Source: Lytechinus pictus
Lineage: Eukaryota > Echinodermata > Echinoidea > Temnopleuroida > Toxopneustidae
Reading direction: 5' to 3'
Length of the DNA: 64,000 nt
NCBI RefSeq assembly: GCF_037042905.1
Contig: NC_087261.1
Coordinates: forward strand, 10,315,717-10,379,716
The notes beneath the pieces are model-generated. The model saw only the letters and a list, made by a program, of their open reading frames with translations, made no database searches and had not been told where the DNA came from. Shown here in pieces: positions 36,201-51,200 of the stretch (position 1 is its first letter; every line of letters starts with the position of its first letter). A program made the position numbers and the translations under genes.

Positions 36201-39200
36201 CATGGTTTCATCTGTTCCTGAAGTATAGACCATCGTCAGACAGTCCTCGTCCAGTTCTGTAGGCCCGATCGACGGAGGAATGGTCCAGGTGTATGTGTAG
36301 GTGGCACTTGGGGCTACTGACCCGTCATTCTGTTCAGATGCTGGAAAATAAGAAGAGAAAGGAATCATATAAAAGCAGTGTTTATCCTGAAGATGAAAGC
36401 TAGATTCAATAGGCCTATACAGTTTTGGCTCACACATTTGGCATAATTGAGATAATTTTTGAAGGAGTAGGGTCTTACTGAGGGATTATGAGTGAAAGAA
36501 ACAAGTGAGAAAAAAAAAATCAACACTTTTCAATAATATAGAGTACTTCAGTCATAGCTTTGGCATGTACAAAAGTCAAATAAGAAAATAAACAAGATAT
36601 CTTAGAAAATTTGATTAAAATACAGAAAAGGATTTAACTGAAAAATCTGATTTTGTTTTTGGTGATACCTATTTTAATTTTTTTTTTGGGGGGGTATAAA
36701 CCCCATTCACAAGGCTGTTGTTTTTGCCTTAAAATAGTACTACAGGGATCCTAGGGGCTTAAAAGGCCAATTAGGTTCTAGACCTACCATCTGTGTTATC
36801 ATTGTAGATGGACCCTTCATTGGCTTTATCATACAGCACCCCCCTAGGGTGGATACTATAGGGTACACGCCCCGTATTCTTGAATGTCACCCTGATGGTA
36901 TCTCCCACCTCGCCCCTGATGACCGGTCCTAGGACACCCATGTGACGATCCTCAGGGCTTCTATCAATCAGGGCATCGGGTGTGAAGGTATCGTCCGAGT
37001 ACTGGACGTATCTGGCCTTGTGGTAGGTTCCAGGGATGCGGTTGTTTGTGTCGGTGAAAAAGGGGAACGACATGCTAGAATGGGGAGAAATAAGAAGGAT
37101 AAAGATAAAATCTTGTAAGTTTGACGAGATACATGTGTTCATACCAGCTTCATGGAATTTGCACAAAGAAATGTAATGTCTGACTCGGTTTTCCTTATCA
37201 TGGCTTGTACTAAGGTTGCGGCTAGGTCAGCAGAACCTTGTGCCATCATTCTAAACTCTGGTCTCAGTTAGGGCATGGTCTGTGCTATTATTATGGGAGC
37301 CAAACATTTTACCCTTCATTTTATACACAGGACGTTTATTATGTTACTAGGCCCCTCTTACCATACTTTCAGGTGCAGATATTTCCTGTAGTGGCCATCC
37401 CAAGATCGACAGTTTAAATATTTGCTTACAAGTGGCAACTAAGTGGCATTTGATAGCCAAATGTGGTAAAAATGGAACATTTACCATTTAAAGATCTGTG
37501 TCACATTTGGATAGCCAGTTATAAACCACATATTTTCATGTGGTTTATTTCATGTGACCAGTGTGATTATTAAACTGAAGTTCATTAAGGGTACTGCATC
37601 TGTTCAGGAGGATGAAACCAATAATTATCAGTACTACATTTACAACCTTCAAACTGCATCCAAAGAGAGCATTCAGGGTCTTTGTAATGATGGTTATTGG
37701 AGCTCTTCTTTGAATATAGAACTCAGATCTCTTCAGACATTGATTGCAGTCATCCATAATTCTCTTGAACTCCAATGAAACATTCCCACAATAACTTTCA
37801 AGAACACCTTTCAAGATTTTTTTTCTTTTGTAACTTGTCTTCCCATCTCGGGATCAGTCAGATCTCGTATATTAAGTCTGTTGATTGCACTTGGTCCACA
37901 ATAGCAGGCACTCACCCTCTTGAACTTCTATAGAACATTCTCAAAATCTTTTTAATACCTTCAAATATTACTGAGTTTATAGTCTCGTCTTACCTCTAGG
38001 GATCAGTCAGATTTCCTCCAATTCTGTTGATTGCAGTTGGGCCATAATGCCACACACTTCCTCCAGATCACGTATGGAATGTTCTTTAAAATCTTTTTTG
38101 AATACCTTGAAACTCTCTGATCGAATGGTCGTCTTACCTTTCGGGATCAGTTAGGTCTCGTCCGTCAAGTCCGTTGATTGCAGTTGGTCCATAATGCCAT
38201 TCATCCTCTAGAACTCCAATGAAGTATTCCCGTACAGATCCTGTCAAGGGTTCCTCTGTTACTCCTGGCCCGCATTCAGGGTCAACAGTGTAGAGCACTT
38301 GGGCACCAGCTGCATGAATTGACAGTATTCAGGGATCATTATTCAAAAGTTGCATGCATGAAGTTTCATTTTCAACTTGATATGACCAAATAAAGGGTTG
38401 TTGATTTACATCATAAGGTTCATCTAGGAGCAATATAGTCACCCCTGCGCTAGCAACCATCTTTATAGAAAGACCACACTGGTTTCAGACATGCCAAGTC
38501 TCACGCCTTAGGTGAGACTCCTGCATTAGGGACTCGTGCTAATCCTAGAGAAGCTTCTTTCCTCGCAAGAAATTACCACATTAACAATATAAGGAGCAGA
38601 ATAGGTCAGTATGAAAAGATATCAGCACTGAAATTTCATAAAAATATGTCTATTAGCTCATGGGATACAACTTATTCATAGGAGCTATTGTTCTATTGAC
38701 TAAAGTGGATGCAGTCAGTAGGCAGCTCCCCAAAAAAGTGGCTTCTTTCATCCAAAAGATATTCATGACTAGAGAGGTTTTGCATATTTAATGAGCTTGA
38801 TGCATACTAAAACACCTCTTTTAATTCGGTCATTGCTGCTCTAAATATACATCAAATTTCATGATTTTGGTATCATTGTAAAGAAGAAGAATCATTCTTT
38901 CAGGTTATGTATTTAGATTTATTTAAAGATTTTGTATTGCAGGTGAAACTTTTGATATAAAATATGCAACAAAATGATAATTTTCACGGTTTTTCACCTG
39001 ATAAAAGTTATTTTTACACATTTTTGTTTGAGCCCGAACGATTTTTAGATCATGATAAAGCTGAATATCTATGCTTTATCATGGTCTAGGTTTCAAAACA
39101 AGAATTGGTTTATTGGGTCAAGATCACACTTTTCATTGGCCAAGTACATTAAGCAGCTTGAAAACAAGAATACCGCACTCTGATTGGTCAAAGAGACCAC

Positions 39201-42200
39201 ACACTCTATGGTTCCAGTGCTGGGTTCACGGCAAGGTCACACTCCCCATGTGGTAATCTCATCAAATTACCCGCGGTTTTTGTTTTGAAGCCTTATCCAG
39301 TCAGAACACTAGATTTCATGCTATTCCAAAATTTCAGAAATCTCGTACCTTAAGGGAAAAGTGTGATCTTCACCCGATTAAAAGGTGCCGCATATTAAGA
39401 GTGACATTGTGAGAAAGTACAGAAATTCAGCTTTGTGGGGATATAGATATCTTTGTGGCTCAAAATAAATAAATTACACAATTTGCAAAAGAATCAGAGG
39501 AAGAAAATTCAGTTTTGATACTCATTATCAGGCCTGATATTCACTTATTTCTCAAAACATTTTATGCAAAATAAATGACCAATATGAAAGATTAACATTT
39601 ACTCTATTTGATGGTGCACTGATATCTAATTTGACTTGAGGCGAAAGGGTAGGTAAATTCTCAGAGAAAGAAAATCTCATGAATCATGAGATTTTGCAAG
39701 GAGGAGGATTCAGTCACGAGATGATTTGGATGAATCTGGCCTATTTGCTCATTAGCATAGGGACCAGGGGCGGTATTCTGAAAACGTTCTTATCTTATTT
39801 TGTTCTTATCTACGTCACGATCTCAAAATGGTATTCTGAAAACGTTCTTATCTTTTGTTCTTATCTTTTTCTTATCTTGCTAAACATCCTATGCTGAGCG
39901 CATAAATGTATTACTCGCGCATGTAATACAAAAGCGCGCTAAAAAGATAAGAACAAAATGAAGATAAGTGGTATTCTGAAAACGTTCTTATCTTTTCTCT
40001 TTCTTATCTTTCACGATATTTTTGATAATATTTAAGATAGCTAGAGGGTTATCATATCTCACGATGTCCGCGTTCTTTCTTGCTTAAAATCGATGGCCAC
40101 TATTAGTAACAAGTTCCCACAAGTCTTCCTCCCACCCTTTATTTTCCCGTCTCTTTTTCTATCCCTTTTTTCTTTCTTTCTTTATTTATTTATTTTCTCT
40201 TTTTCTTCCTTTCTATCTGTCTGTCTTTCTTCCTTTCTATGTGTTTGTCTTTCTTTCTTTCTTTAAGTTTATTCTTCATTTATATCTTTTGTTTTATTCT
40301 TTTGAATCTTTTAATTTCTTTACTTTTCTTTTGCTTTGTTTCATTTATTCTTCACCTTTCTTCCTTTTTTATTTTCCCTTTTCATTTTATCCCTTTCTTT
40401 CTTTTCTTGAATAAGTCTTTATTACTGCTTTTATTCTTTCTCCTTTCTCTCTTCCTTTCCTTTTCTTTTCTTTTCATTTTTCTTTCTTCCGTCACTCCCC
40501 CATTTTTGTAATCTTTTTATTTCTTCCTTTTTTTTCTTTCATTCTTTCGGTTTTATATGTGCTTTTCCTTTTTTCCCCTTTTTCTTTCTTTCTTCCTTCC
40601 CTTAATATTAATTTTTTCCCCTTATTTTTTTTCTTTTCTTTTTTTTTCTTTTTATTTTTGGGTTCTTTTTTTTTCTTTTTTCGTTCATTCGTTTGTTCTT
40701 TCTTTCATTTTTTTTTTTTTTCTGCTTCCTGACACTCTTGTGTCTTATTTACTTTCTTTTGTGTGTTTTATTCTTTATTTCGCTCATTCTTTTTTCGTTC
40801 ATTCTTTATTTACTCTCTTTCTTTACTTTCCTCTCTGTGTCTTTCTTCTATCAATTTAAAAAAATCTTTTTCTTTATTCTTTCCATTAATGTTTTTCTGT
40901 TTTCTTTTTTTATTCATTCTTCACTTTTCCTGACTTTTTATTTTCCCTTTTCGTTCCTTTTCTTTCTTTGAATTTTCCTTTCTTTCTTTTTATCTTTCTC
41001 TAATCTTTATTTTTGCTTTAATTTTCTTTTCATTTTTTCTCTCGCATCTTTATTTCTTTGTTTCATTTTCCTTTTCCTCTCTTTTTATTCTTTTTTATTT
41101 TGTACTTTTACTTTTTTCCTTTAAGTTTCTTTCTTTTCTTTCTTCATTTTTTCTTCCTCACTGTATCATTGATAATCGTTCTATTTTTTTTCCTTATTTT
41201 ATTATTTTTTTCTTTTTTTATTTTCAAGTTCTTTTTGCTTGCTTACTTTCGTTTACTCTTTATTTCTTTCATTATTTTTTGCTTTGTTCCTTTCATCTTT
41301 TTTTAATTCCTGCTTCATTCTGACACCTTTCTGTCTACTTACTTTATTTATTCATATTTTATTCTTTATTCGTACCTGCTTTATTCACTTTTTATCTTTA
41401 CTTTCTTTCTTTCTTTATTTTGTGCACGCGTCTCGAAATAATAATCAGTCATTGCGTATATAAAATTCCTATTTCGCGCAATGCGCCAGAAACAGTGTAC
41501 GCCAGCGCCCATGACATAAGGAACGCTTCTATTGGTTAAACTGCCAATATAAAGCGCATTTTGATTGGTAATATCCTAAAAATGGGCGTGTTGAAGATAA
41601 GAAGGAGGCAGTCCTTACAAAGATAAGAACGCGTTAAGAAGATTTTCAGAATACCGATTTGCAATGATTTTAGCGTCTTCTTATCTCAATGAGATAAGAT
41701 AAAAGATAAGAACAAAGATAAGAACGTTTTCAGAATACCACCCCTGCTGTCTGACTGGATGTTCAAATCAATTTTGTGATTGATAAAATGTCTACATTGT
41801 GGAAACAAACTACAATGCATATTACAACATGGATTTGGCAAGTTTATAATATGAAAAAAAAGTTTTTCCAAGATTTGTAAGATTACGAAATTCCCTCCAT
41901 CCCTTCTTCTCAGACTACCGTAATTAAAAGATGGTAGGCAAACAAAAAAATATTGTGCCACCGACATCCTTTTGGAAAGGAGTGTATAAATAGTATAGGA
42001 ATGTAGCTGTGCTTCTAAGCTAAAAAATTACAATTTTTATGAATAAAGGATTATTTTTCCATTATTTGATAAAATTTGCAAGCAGCAGTTGAAAAAGAAC
42101 TGAACTCTGTAAAAATCCAAAGTCCATAATTGACTCAGAACCAGTGTTATACAAAATTAAGAATTATTTGTTTATCATCTGTTGAAAAGGAATCAAATTT

Positions 42201-45200
42201 TGTAATGATCCAAAGTCCATCATCATTGAACGAGAACCAATGTCAGTCAAAAGTGCTTCCTTTATGGAGATAACTAATGAACTGTTTTGTGTATATTTGG
42301 CGAATTGTATAAAAACAAGAATCAAAGTTTGTAAAAGGTCAAAGTCAATTATTGTCCCCAAATCAGTGTCATCTGAAGATGCTGACATTTATGGGTATAT
42401 CAACTATAAAGGAATTATTTTGTCTATTATCTGAAAAAAAAAATCAGTTGAAAAGAATTTTATAGAATATCAAAGTCCATATTTAACACTGACCTAGAAC
42501 TAGTGACTTCTTTATGATGATATTTTTTAGGGGTAACAATACCTATCCAAAGTTGTCAATAGTACTCACTTGCACAGGGCAATTTTCACACTATTTCAAC
42601 ATATTTTCGGCCATAGAACCACATCTATATAAAATATATATACATGTACACCTGGTAATATATGTCTAACCCCCTATAATTATAATATGTGGAGCCTCCC
42701 TACAATGATCCGTCTCGGTTTTCTTATTCAAAAGTTGTAATCCTCTCAAATTATCATGGCTTGAGGAGTTGGGGATGATCAATGAATACGAGATTGCCAA
42801 ATAGTTGATATCGGTATTAAATTACACAATGGACATATGCATCTAAAATGAAGTAAACTATTTGGCGTATGTCCACGGTTTACTGGTGTAATCTGTATAG
42901 TGATATTAATTACATGGCAAGATACAAATAGGTCTGATAAAACAATCAAAGCAAAATGATACTATGATGGTGTAGATAACATATTTATAAAATCTAAACT
43001 TTGCAATGTGTTATCAGGAAAAGGAGAGCATGGTTTTATAGTCTGATGGTCTCTGATGATGGACAGTCAAAATGCCTGGAAGCTCAGGATTCCTCATCTG
43101 TGACCTACCACCCCAAAACCACCAATAAGTCGCCAGGTAAGGTTCTTTTTAAATCGCCAAAATAGCAATTTAGTCTCCAAAACCGAAAATTAAACAAATA
43201 GCTTATCTGAAAGAGCAATTCTTCTTCTTCATACTGTAAAAATTTTAAGTTGTGAAGTTGAAAAAAATTAAAGATACAAGAGTTTCTTGGACACTACTTT
43301 TTCGGACTGCTTGGAAGTTTTACTGAGATTACACAGTATGCACATCTCATGCTCGAGTAGACCCCAAACTTCAAACCTTGTTTTCTCCTTATTTTTTCAA
43401 GCTCTTGCTGCATTTCCTCTGCATTCAATCAAGTACTTGTAATGGTGATTGTTGGTCAATTTTAACGTATTATCATTTTAAAGCTTAGGAAATGAATTTT
43501 CAATCTCAATATTGATTTTGGTCGACTTATTGTTGGTTTTGGGGTGGCAGGTTAATTTTCTCATCTACTCATCGCTGCCAAGACTGTCTTCTTAGATCTA
43601 CTCCTCCATCCAAGAAATCACATCTTATCTAGTTTACAGTCCTTTTTCACTTTAATCTCACAAAAATACTTCCCTCTCTCATCTATTTTTCAGGAATCTC
43701 AATTTGAAATCAATTTCTTCCATTTTCATCTCTCAACAACTTCCCTTTCATTCCACCAGCCAAACAGCCCTCTTCAGGACTAATCATATGGTGAACAGGG
43801 ACTCAGTTTTATCATTATGAGGGGAGCAATAAAAAGCTCTCCTAAAACTTTTAAAGGGAGCATTAGGGGAGCAATACAACGTTCTTCTTTGACATACAAG
43901 GGGAGCTCTCTTGTCCGACTTAAAAATAAAGTTACAACCCACAACCAAACGAGACAAACAATCAGATATACATGTAGATCTGATCTATGCGATATTTATC
44001 TTATTGAACTTGTCAATGTCATTCTTGCAAGTGTGTTTAATTGCTTACAATATAATTGTGCGTTATTTACGAAACCTTGACAGCGTATGAAGTTTTCAAA
44101 GACGACTGGAACAGTTTGATCATTGACTGACACTCTTGTTAAGCAATTGCTGAGGCGAGTGATAAATTGCTCTACCAAAAATGGATTAAGGAGAGCGGTA
44201 GCGAGTGATCACTCTCACTCCCCTTAAAACTGAGTCCCTGTGGTGAACATATAAGCCTCTACCACATAATAATTAATAGTCTGTTTTTTTTCCTCCTACA
44301 AATGACGATGAGATTACAAGCCTTCCTGCGCACTGGCACATGAGATTGCAATATTCAAGCATCAATATTAAAGCATCATACTAAAATCAATCAAACCTAG
44401 ATTATCATAAAAGATGTCTTTTGTTTCTACTTAGATCAAAGGTTAATCACTATCTAACCTCCACTTCCTGTGAAGGAGATGAGCATGTCCTGGCTCACAA
44501 CTTGACACGGTACAAGGATAATTGATTCCTATTCTTTACAAAACCACTGCTGCTGGCTCAGTATGGTTGAAATAAAGAATTTAAAGGTGACATGATTTTG
44601 GGGTTTATTCGCAAAATCATTTGCAAGGATCAACCGACTTATAGTGCCTATAAACTTGTAAAGATGGAAATTCCATCTGCAGCTGTTTTTGTCAAGTGCG
44701 TATAGTGTATGAAACATGTATCATCAATGCATTTTTCAATATAAAATTGCTATACAAGGGCTTGGGAAATACAATGGATTGTTGTCTGGCATCTTTTAAT
44801 TAACATATAATAAAAAAAATAAACAAATGAAACAATAAATTGATCAATAATCAATGCATAAACATGAAGTGGACAAATAGAAGTATAATCAAGTGATTTG
44901 TTTGTATAAAAATCAATCTAAATTACATATGAATCACAACTTTTCAATAAGGGGAGTGCAATCGAATATCGTAATTCACTTTAAGATTGAATAACTCTTC
45001 AAGTCAGTTCAAATTTCTGGTGAGAGTTTTTCACTTGATTCCAGGAGAGCTGCATATAATGCCAATTACTTCTCTCTTTAAAGTAAAACAATATGTGTGT
45101 CATGTTTGAATGAACATTCACACGACCAAGCACACGTACCACACTAATAGTATTTTCTTAGCACAGGAAGTGAATACCATCTCCAGAAGCCATTATCAGA

Positions 45201-48200
45201 TCATGAGACCGTGTGATCTTGCATGCACACACAAAATTATGAGTGCCATCATGCTACTTCTCTTCATTTCATATTGAGTTTTACTTAACTGATCTCTAAA
45301 TAAAATTTCATGATTTTTGTTTGTTTAACTTATGAGGAATATTCTCACTAGTGAATCCAGGGAGTCCATCGTCACACCCCCCCCCCTCCCTTACCCCAGG
45401 AAAATGTGAACATTTTTATTGAAAGACAACAGAAAAGTGAGTACTTTTTATTTTAGGAGGGACCCCCCCCCCCCTGGTGCCAAGGGGAGGGGAAATTTTG
45501 AATGATGATCTTTTTTTTGCTTGTAAGAAAAAATGTTTGAAAAAAAAAAAAGAGTATTACCCCAGGGCCCAGTCTTACAAAGAGTTACAGGGGCCGCAGA
45601 AGGGGGAGGGCTTCAGCCCCCCCTTTTTTTTCAAAACCGTGTACAAAAACGTAAAAATGACCATATGATTGTGATTTTTTGCATGGTCAGCCCTCCCCCC
45701 ACTTTGAAAACCGTTCCGCAGCCCCTGAGTTACAAGTGAATCAATCAACCACAACTATGGAAAGCCAGCAATGTCAACATCTAAAATACATGTTTGTTAG
45801 AAATATTTTCTAGATATGATAAATATCCATATATTCACTGTTTTTTTGAAAATTCAGTATGCTTCTCTTTTTGTTCAAAGGACATTGTGTATGTTTCCTT
45901 AAGAAGAAATTATGACATTGATGGATTTCCATATACTTGAGGTTAATTGGATCGATTGTAACTCTTTGAAAGGCGGGGCCCAGGTGTGCCCCCTAGTGGT
46001 CAATCTGGACCTGCTGACTAAGGGGGGGTGAGGGCAAATGACCTTAGCTCCCTTTTCCACTGAAATAAGAATGACATTATACATACCAGTCTGATGGTTG
46101 ACAACGTGCGATTTAGCTAGCCATGTACCAGGGTTAATGGCCACCATGTCAGCAGATGACACAACAGCTGGTGTCAAGCTAAGTGTGTCCACACGGTGAT
46201 TGCGCAGCTCCTAAGAAAAAATAATTTTTCAAAAGAAAAGCATTAGTAAGTGGGCGAACACCGCATGAATTAAATCAATTAAATCTAAGAAAAAAATGTT
46301 TGAAGGCAACATATGTAAGCTCTTTATTTTGATTCAGCCACATCTAACTGCTCAGGGTATGAACAAATGATTAAGGCCCTGTTGAATAAAAAGTTATTAT
46401 TACAGTATCTTTTCCATTCTATGGTACTAACATGGTAACAATGCTCAATAGCCAATCAGAATCAAGAATTCCATAGAAGTTACCATAAATAATAACTATA
46501 ATTTGACGACATTATCAAAGCAGGATGAGCAACATTGTTTGGCAAGTAAAATATGAACATATGTGTACAGGCAATCAATTCTAATCTCTTCTGCAGCCCC
46601 CCCCCCCCCCCTCTCTCTCTCTCTTTCTCTCTGTCCACCTGTCTGTCTCTCTCAATCAGACACAATTCCAGAAATCAAATGCACCTTCATTTTCAACCAA
46701 TCGGAAGCAAGTATTAAGCTTTGTTTGATCTTTGAGCTGCATTAAAACTTAACGCTTTCTGCCATATGCCCAAGAACTCTCTTACCAGGACATTGCCATG
46801 AAAGTTGACTGTGTGGACGTCGATCTCTGTTCCGATACCCATGATGTGCCACGCCACCTTGTCTCCGTGGCAGATATTCAGGCCAGGCATAGCTCCATAC
46901 AGATAGCCATTCACACTGTCCATCCTGTTACTTGCCAAGAAGTCTTCATCCTCTGTTTACGGATTGGGAACACAGAGGAGGGGTAATAGTTCAAAGAGAG
47001 TTGGGGGATTTTGATACCAGAGAAGGGGTAAGGGATTTTAATCACAGGAGGGGTAATAATACTCCAAATGGAGTCTAGGGAATTTGATCACACATGAAAG
47101 GTAATAGATCAATATAAGTTGGGGATTTTTATCACAGAGGAGGGGTAATAATACTCCAAATGGAGTCTTGGGAATTTGATCACACATGTATGAAAGATAA
47201 TAAATCAATATAAGTAGGGGATTTTTATCACAAAGGAGGGGTAATATAATTATAGAGCAAAGGGGGGCTGGGGATTTTGATCTCAGAGGAGGGGCAATAT
47301 TTCAAATAGAGTTTGGAGGTTTTGATTACAAGGGAGGGGTGATAGACCAGAGGGGGTGGTGGAGTTGAGGTACTGGTAGAAGTGTACAGGAGGGTACTTT
47401 CAAACATTTTCTCATTTAATAATATAAACCAGTTAGCAGAAACCCTTGCAACACTATCATTAAACAAGTATTGTAAAATAGTATAGTTCAGGGGGAAAAT
47501 ACACAAGGGCTTGAGCCATGGATAACTAAAACAGAATTTCGAAATTCCCATCAGGTTCAATGAAAACTGGAAAACAATGCAGCAAATTTGGCTAGTGAGT
47601 TCAAAATTTAGCCCCAGAAAGTCTTATTATTTTTCACCCTGGTTTAGTTATAAACAGATCACATAGGCTGAGAATGCTGCTGATTAAGAGTTTAACTAAA
47701 CATTATTTTCTTTTGCTTGGATAAAGGTTTATATTTCATCCATAACAAATCTACAAACCTGGATCTAGTGATGGTGATGTTATAAACCTCTGAATGTTTT
47801 CATCAAAGTAATAGCTCATATTTTCATCGGTCACGGTAAACATGAGGATGAAGTCTTCTTCCACATCCGTTCTTCTATTATTTTCATCCAAAATTCCTGC
47901 AAAATAATAAAAAAGGAAATGGCGTCCATCATGGATGCCACTAAGAATATGTTCAAAAGTCTAAACATCCTCTACAATGACGCATTTCCTAGATAACAAA
48001 TATGTTTCTATGGCCGAAAATATGTTAAATACATGAAACAGGCAGGTACATGTACATGAAATAGATAAAGTACCAGCTGGAACATGAAATAGTAAAAATT
48101 CATCATTAAACAATCCTTTCTTTTTCCTGAAAAGATGACTCGGTTGGCAGAACCTTTATCTACCTATCAGGTTAGAAGGTCAAGTTAATAGTAACAATAA

Positions 48201-51200
48201 TAAATGCTATTAAACACATGTACATTTATATCAGGGGTTGTGGAACAGTTGTGAAAGTGGGAGAGGGGGGGGGGGGGGCTAATCATGCAAAAAATCACAA
48301 TCAGATGATCATTTTTATGTTTTCGTAAAAACAGAGGGTGGGGGGCTCTGCCAACATTCAGCCCCCCCCCCCCCCCCTACGTTATGCAGCCCCTGTATAT
48401 AGCACTTAAACACAATGCTTTAATTGCTATATAACCTCATGTAGCATGGCTTCCCTATCAGGTGCTCAAGCATTCAGGGAATTCCTTCCTAAACTATATT
48501 TCCTTTGCAGATGAGATACATCTGCTAAGCTAAAATTGGTTGAATAAAAAGTTTCTTTTCACTTGATTCTGTACATCACACATTATGAGCTTTAAGTACT
48601 ACAAGGCCTCAAAAGTTTGAGAAATTCATGAAATATTGGGAAAAGTGAACAAACTCTCTAAACTACATTAAAATCAAATTGTTGACAATAATCAGCATTT
48701 ATAAGCCAAACTTACGTAACACCACGACAGAAAATATATAAATACTATTTTGAAGTAAAATCAATTACTAGCCTATAGGAATAGAAAGTGCAGATCATTA
48801 AAGGGGTGGTCCAGCCTGGAGATATTTATATCTCAATACATAGAGTAAAATTTACAGAGCAAAATGCTGAAAATTTCATCAAAATCGGATCACAAATAAC
48901 GAAGCTATTGAATTTTAAAAATTTGCATTATTCCAGTGAAACAGTTCTAGGCATGTCTTCATGAATATTCATTAGGTGGGTTGATGATATCACATCCCCT
49001 CTTGTTCTTTTGTACTTTATTATATGAATTAGGTTTATTCAAAAGTTTTCTACCAAAAACTAAAACAATTGGATTGACAGTTCTGATTAAGTGCATTAGT
49101 TATTTATTGCCCCAACTTATTTCATCATAATGGAGACACATCATTACACATGTATAAAAAATGAAACAATTATGATTTCATATTATAACATACGAAAAAT
49201 GAAAGTGGGGATATGAACTCATCATCAGCCCCACCTAATGAATATTCATGACGATGTGCATATAACTGTTTTCACAAAATATTGATAAACTTTAGAATTA
49301 AATAACTTGGTTATTTATTTGTATTATTCAATACCAAATACAGTATAGATACTCATTTGGGATAAAATATTTTGTCAGAGACATGAGTGATTGCTTAGGT
49401 CCTAAACCCTTTTTTTTTTAATTGACAAAGGTCACAAAACTGAATGGAAACATGGGAATTTCAAGAAGTCTTTCTTTTTTTCCCCTGGACTGTTTCTCAC
49501 TATTTTTATTGCCTGTGTTTAAAACAAAATCAAATAATACTTCCCCTATAAAAAAATTATATGCCAAACGGAAATCATTACGGTAATATAAAAAATGATG
49601 TTTGATCAAGTTGGTCATAAACTAAAGCAGGTGCATAAATTGAGATCAATTTACTCTAACAACAAATGGAGAATTGTTTTAAAAGTATGTACAGACAGTG
49701 AAAATACATTATCAGCCAGATCAACCAAAGGAAAGGGGGCAGGAGGCGATCCCCTTTTTCTCAAGTGGTAAAACAACTAGAAAGAGGGTAATTTAAAAAA
49801 ATAAAAAGAAGGAAAGTATAAATAGGAGGGATCTATGCCATATAACTCTTTAATATCCTAATAATATGGTTGAGAAAAAATATATGTTTTCTTTTCTCTC
49901 CACCCCATCCCATCCATTGGTCAAACACCAATTACATATAGATGAACTGTTCTATTTTGAAGAAACGAGTGGAGCGCCTCTGGCAGTCTCACCTGCATCA
50001 CGCAATTCAATATAGCAGCAGTGCTGACTTTGAAATCTACTATAAAATGATTGTTCACAAAAAACACCATTTATAATGATACAATGCTATGTTCATTGAC
50101 AATAAACAACATTTGACCTTGATCATGTGACCTAAGATTTGTTAGTGATACTCCTATATCCACATTTTATAAACTTTATCTATAACTTTGATAGTTATGA
50201 CAGCAATCTAATAATTACCTCCAAAATGGCCAAAGCTCATTGACCTTAAATGACCTTTGACTTTGGTCATGTGAGCTGAAACTCAGGCAGGATGTTCAGT
50301 AATACTTGATTAACCCGATGTCTAAGTTTCATGAACTAGGTCCATAAATTTTATGATGTTATGATGTCATTTCAAAAACTTAACCTTCGGTTAAACTTAA
50401 GATGTGGTGTTGACAACGCCGCCGTCGGAAAAGCGGCGCAGTCTCACTCAGCTATGCAGGTGAGACAAAAATTAATCACATTAAATTGATATTAGTCTAA
50501 GTGGGTTTAGCCTATTTCTGTAATTCTGTTTCTGTTTATAGTATCTCCTGTAGGAACTCGGCAGGACAGCTTTATGCTGGTAAACGCCAAGCTGGTATAT
50601 AACCAATTTCCTAGGAAACATTTATGTCTAGTTTAATCAGTCATAGTGGCTGACGTTATACATGCAGACGACAGTTATTACTTTAAGGCCTATTTTTATC
50701 AAAGTGAAGACAATGGCAGAGTGGGGACTTGAACTCACAACCTTGCAGTTATAAGTCCAATGCTCTAACCACTAGACCACACGACCTGTGTGGTCTAGAC
50801 TCTCTGAAAAGTAACCTTGCAGACAAATTGAATATTTAAAATTTGTGCACCAGTATCAACATTTCAAACAGAGTTTAGTATAGTATTAAGGCCCTAATTG
50901 CTTTATAATAAGTCAATCAACATGCCCTTTGAAATTATTTGCTAATGAATGTCTCTGCTAAAATACATGAGTAAATTATCTTAGGGTGTGTTCAATGCAA
51001 ATTTTCAAGTTCAAACAGCAATATGAATCATGATTGAAAACGAAATGACAAAATGCGGATAAAGCGAGAAACAAACAGTGTGTATTCAATGTCCCCATCC
51101 CCGGTCCTAAAATTAAATGTCTTTCAGATCGCGATTCAGAGGAAACTTCAAACGCCAAAAAATGTGTGTTTGGAAACGCGATCAGCTCAGATTTTACAAC

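Noticed and set aside
40239-41463. Phe/Leu/Ser-rich frames of 74-100 codons resembling membrane proteins
   Set aside because: They are translations of the pyrimidine tract; TTT/TTC/CTT codons give false hydrophobic chains.
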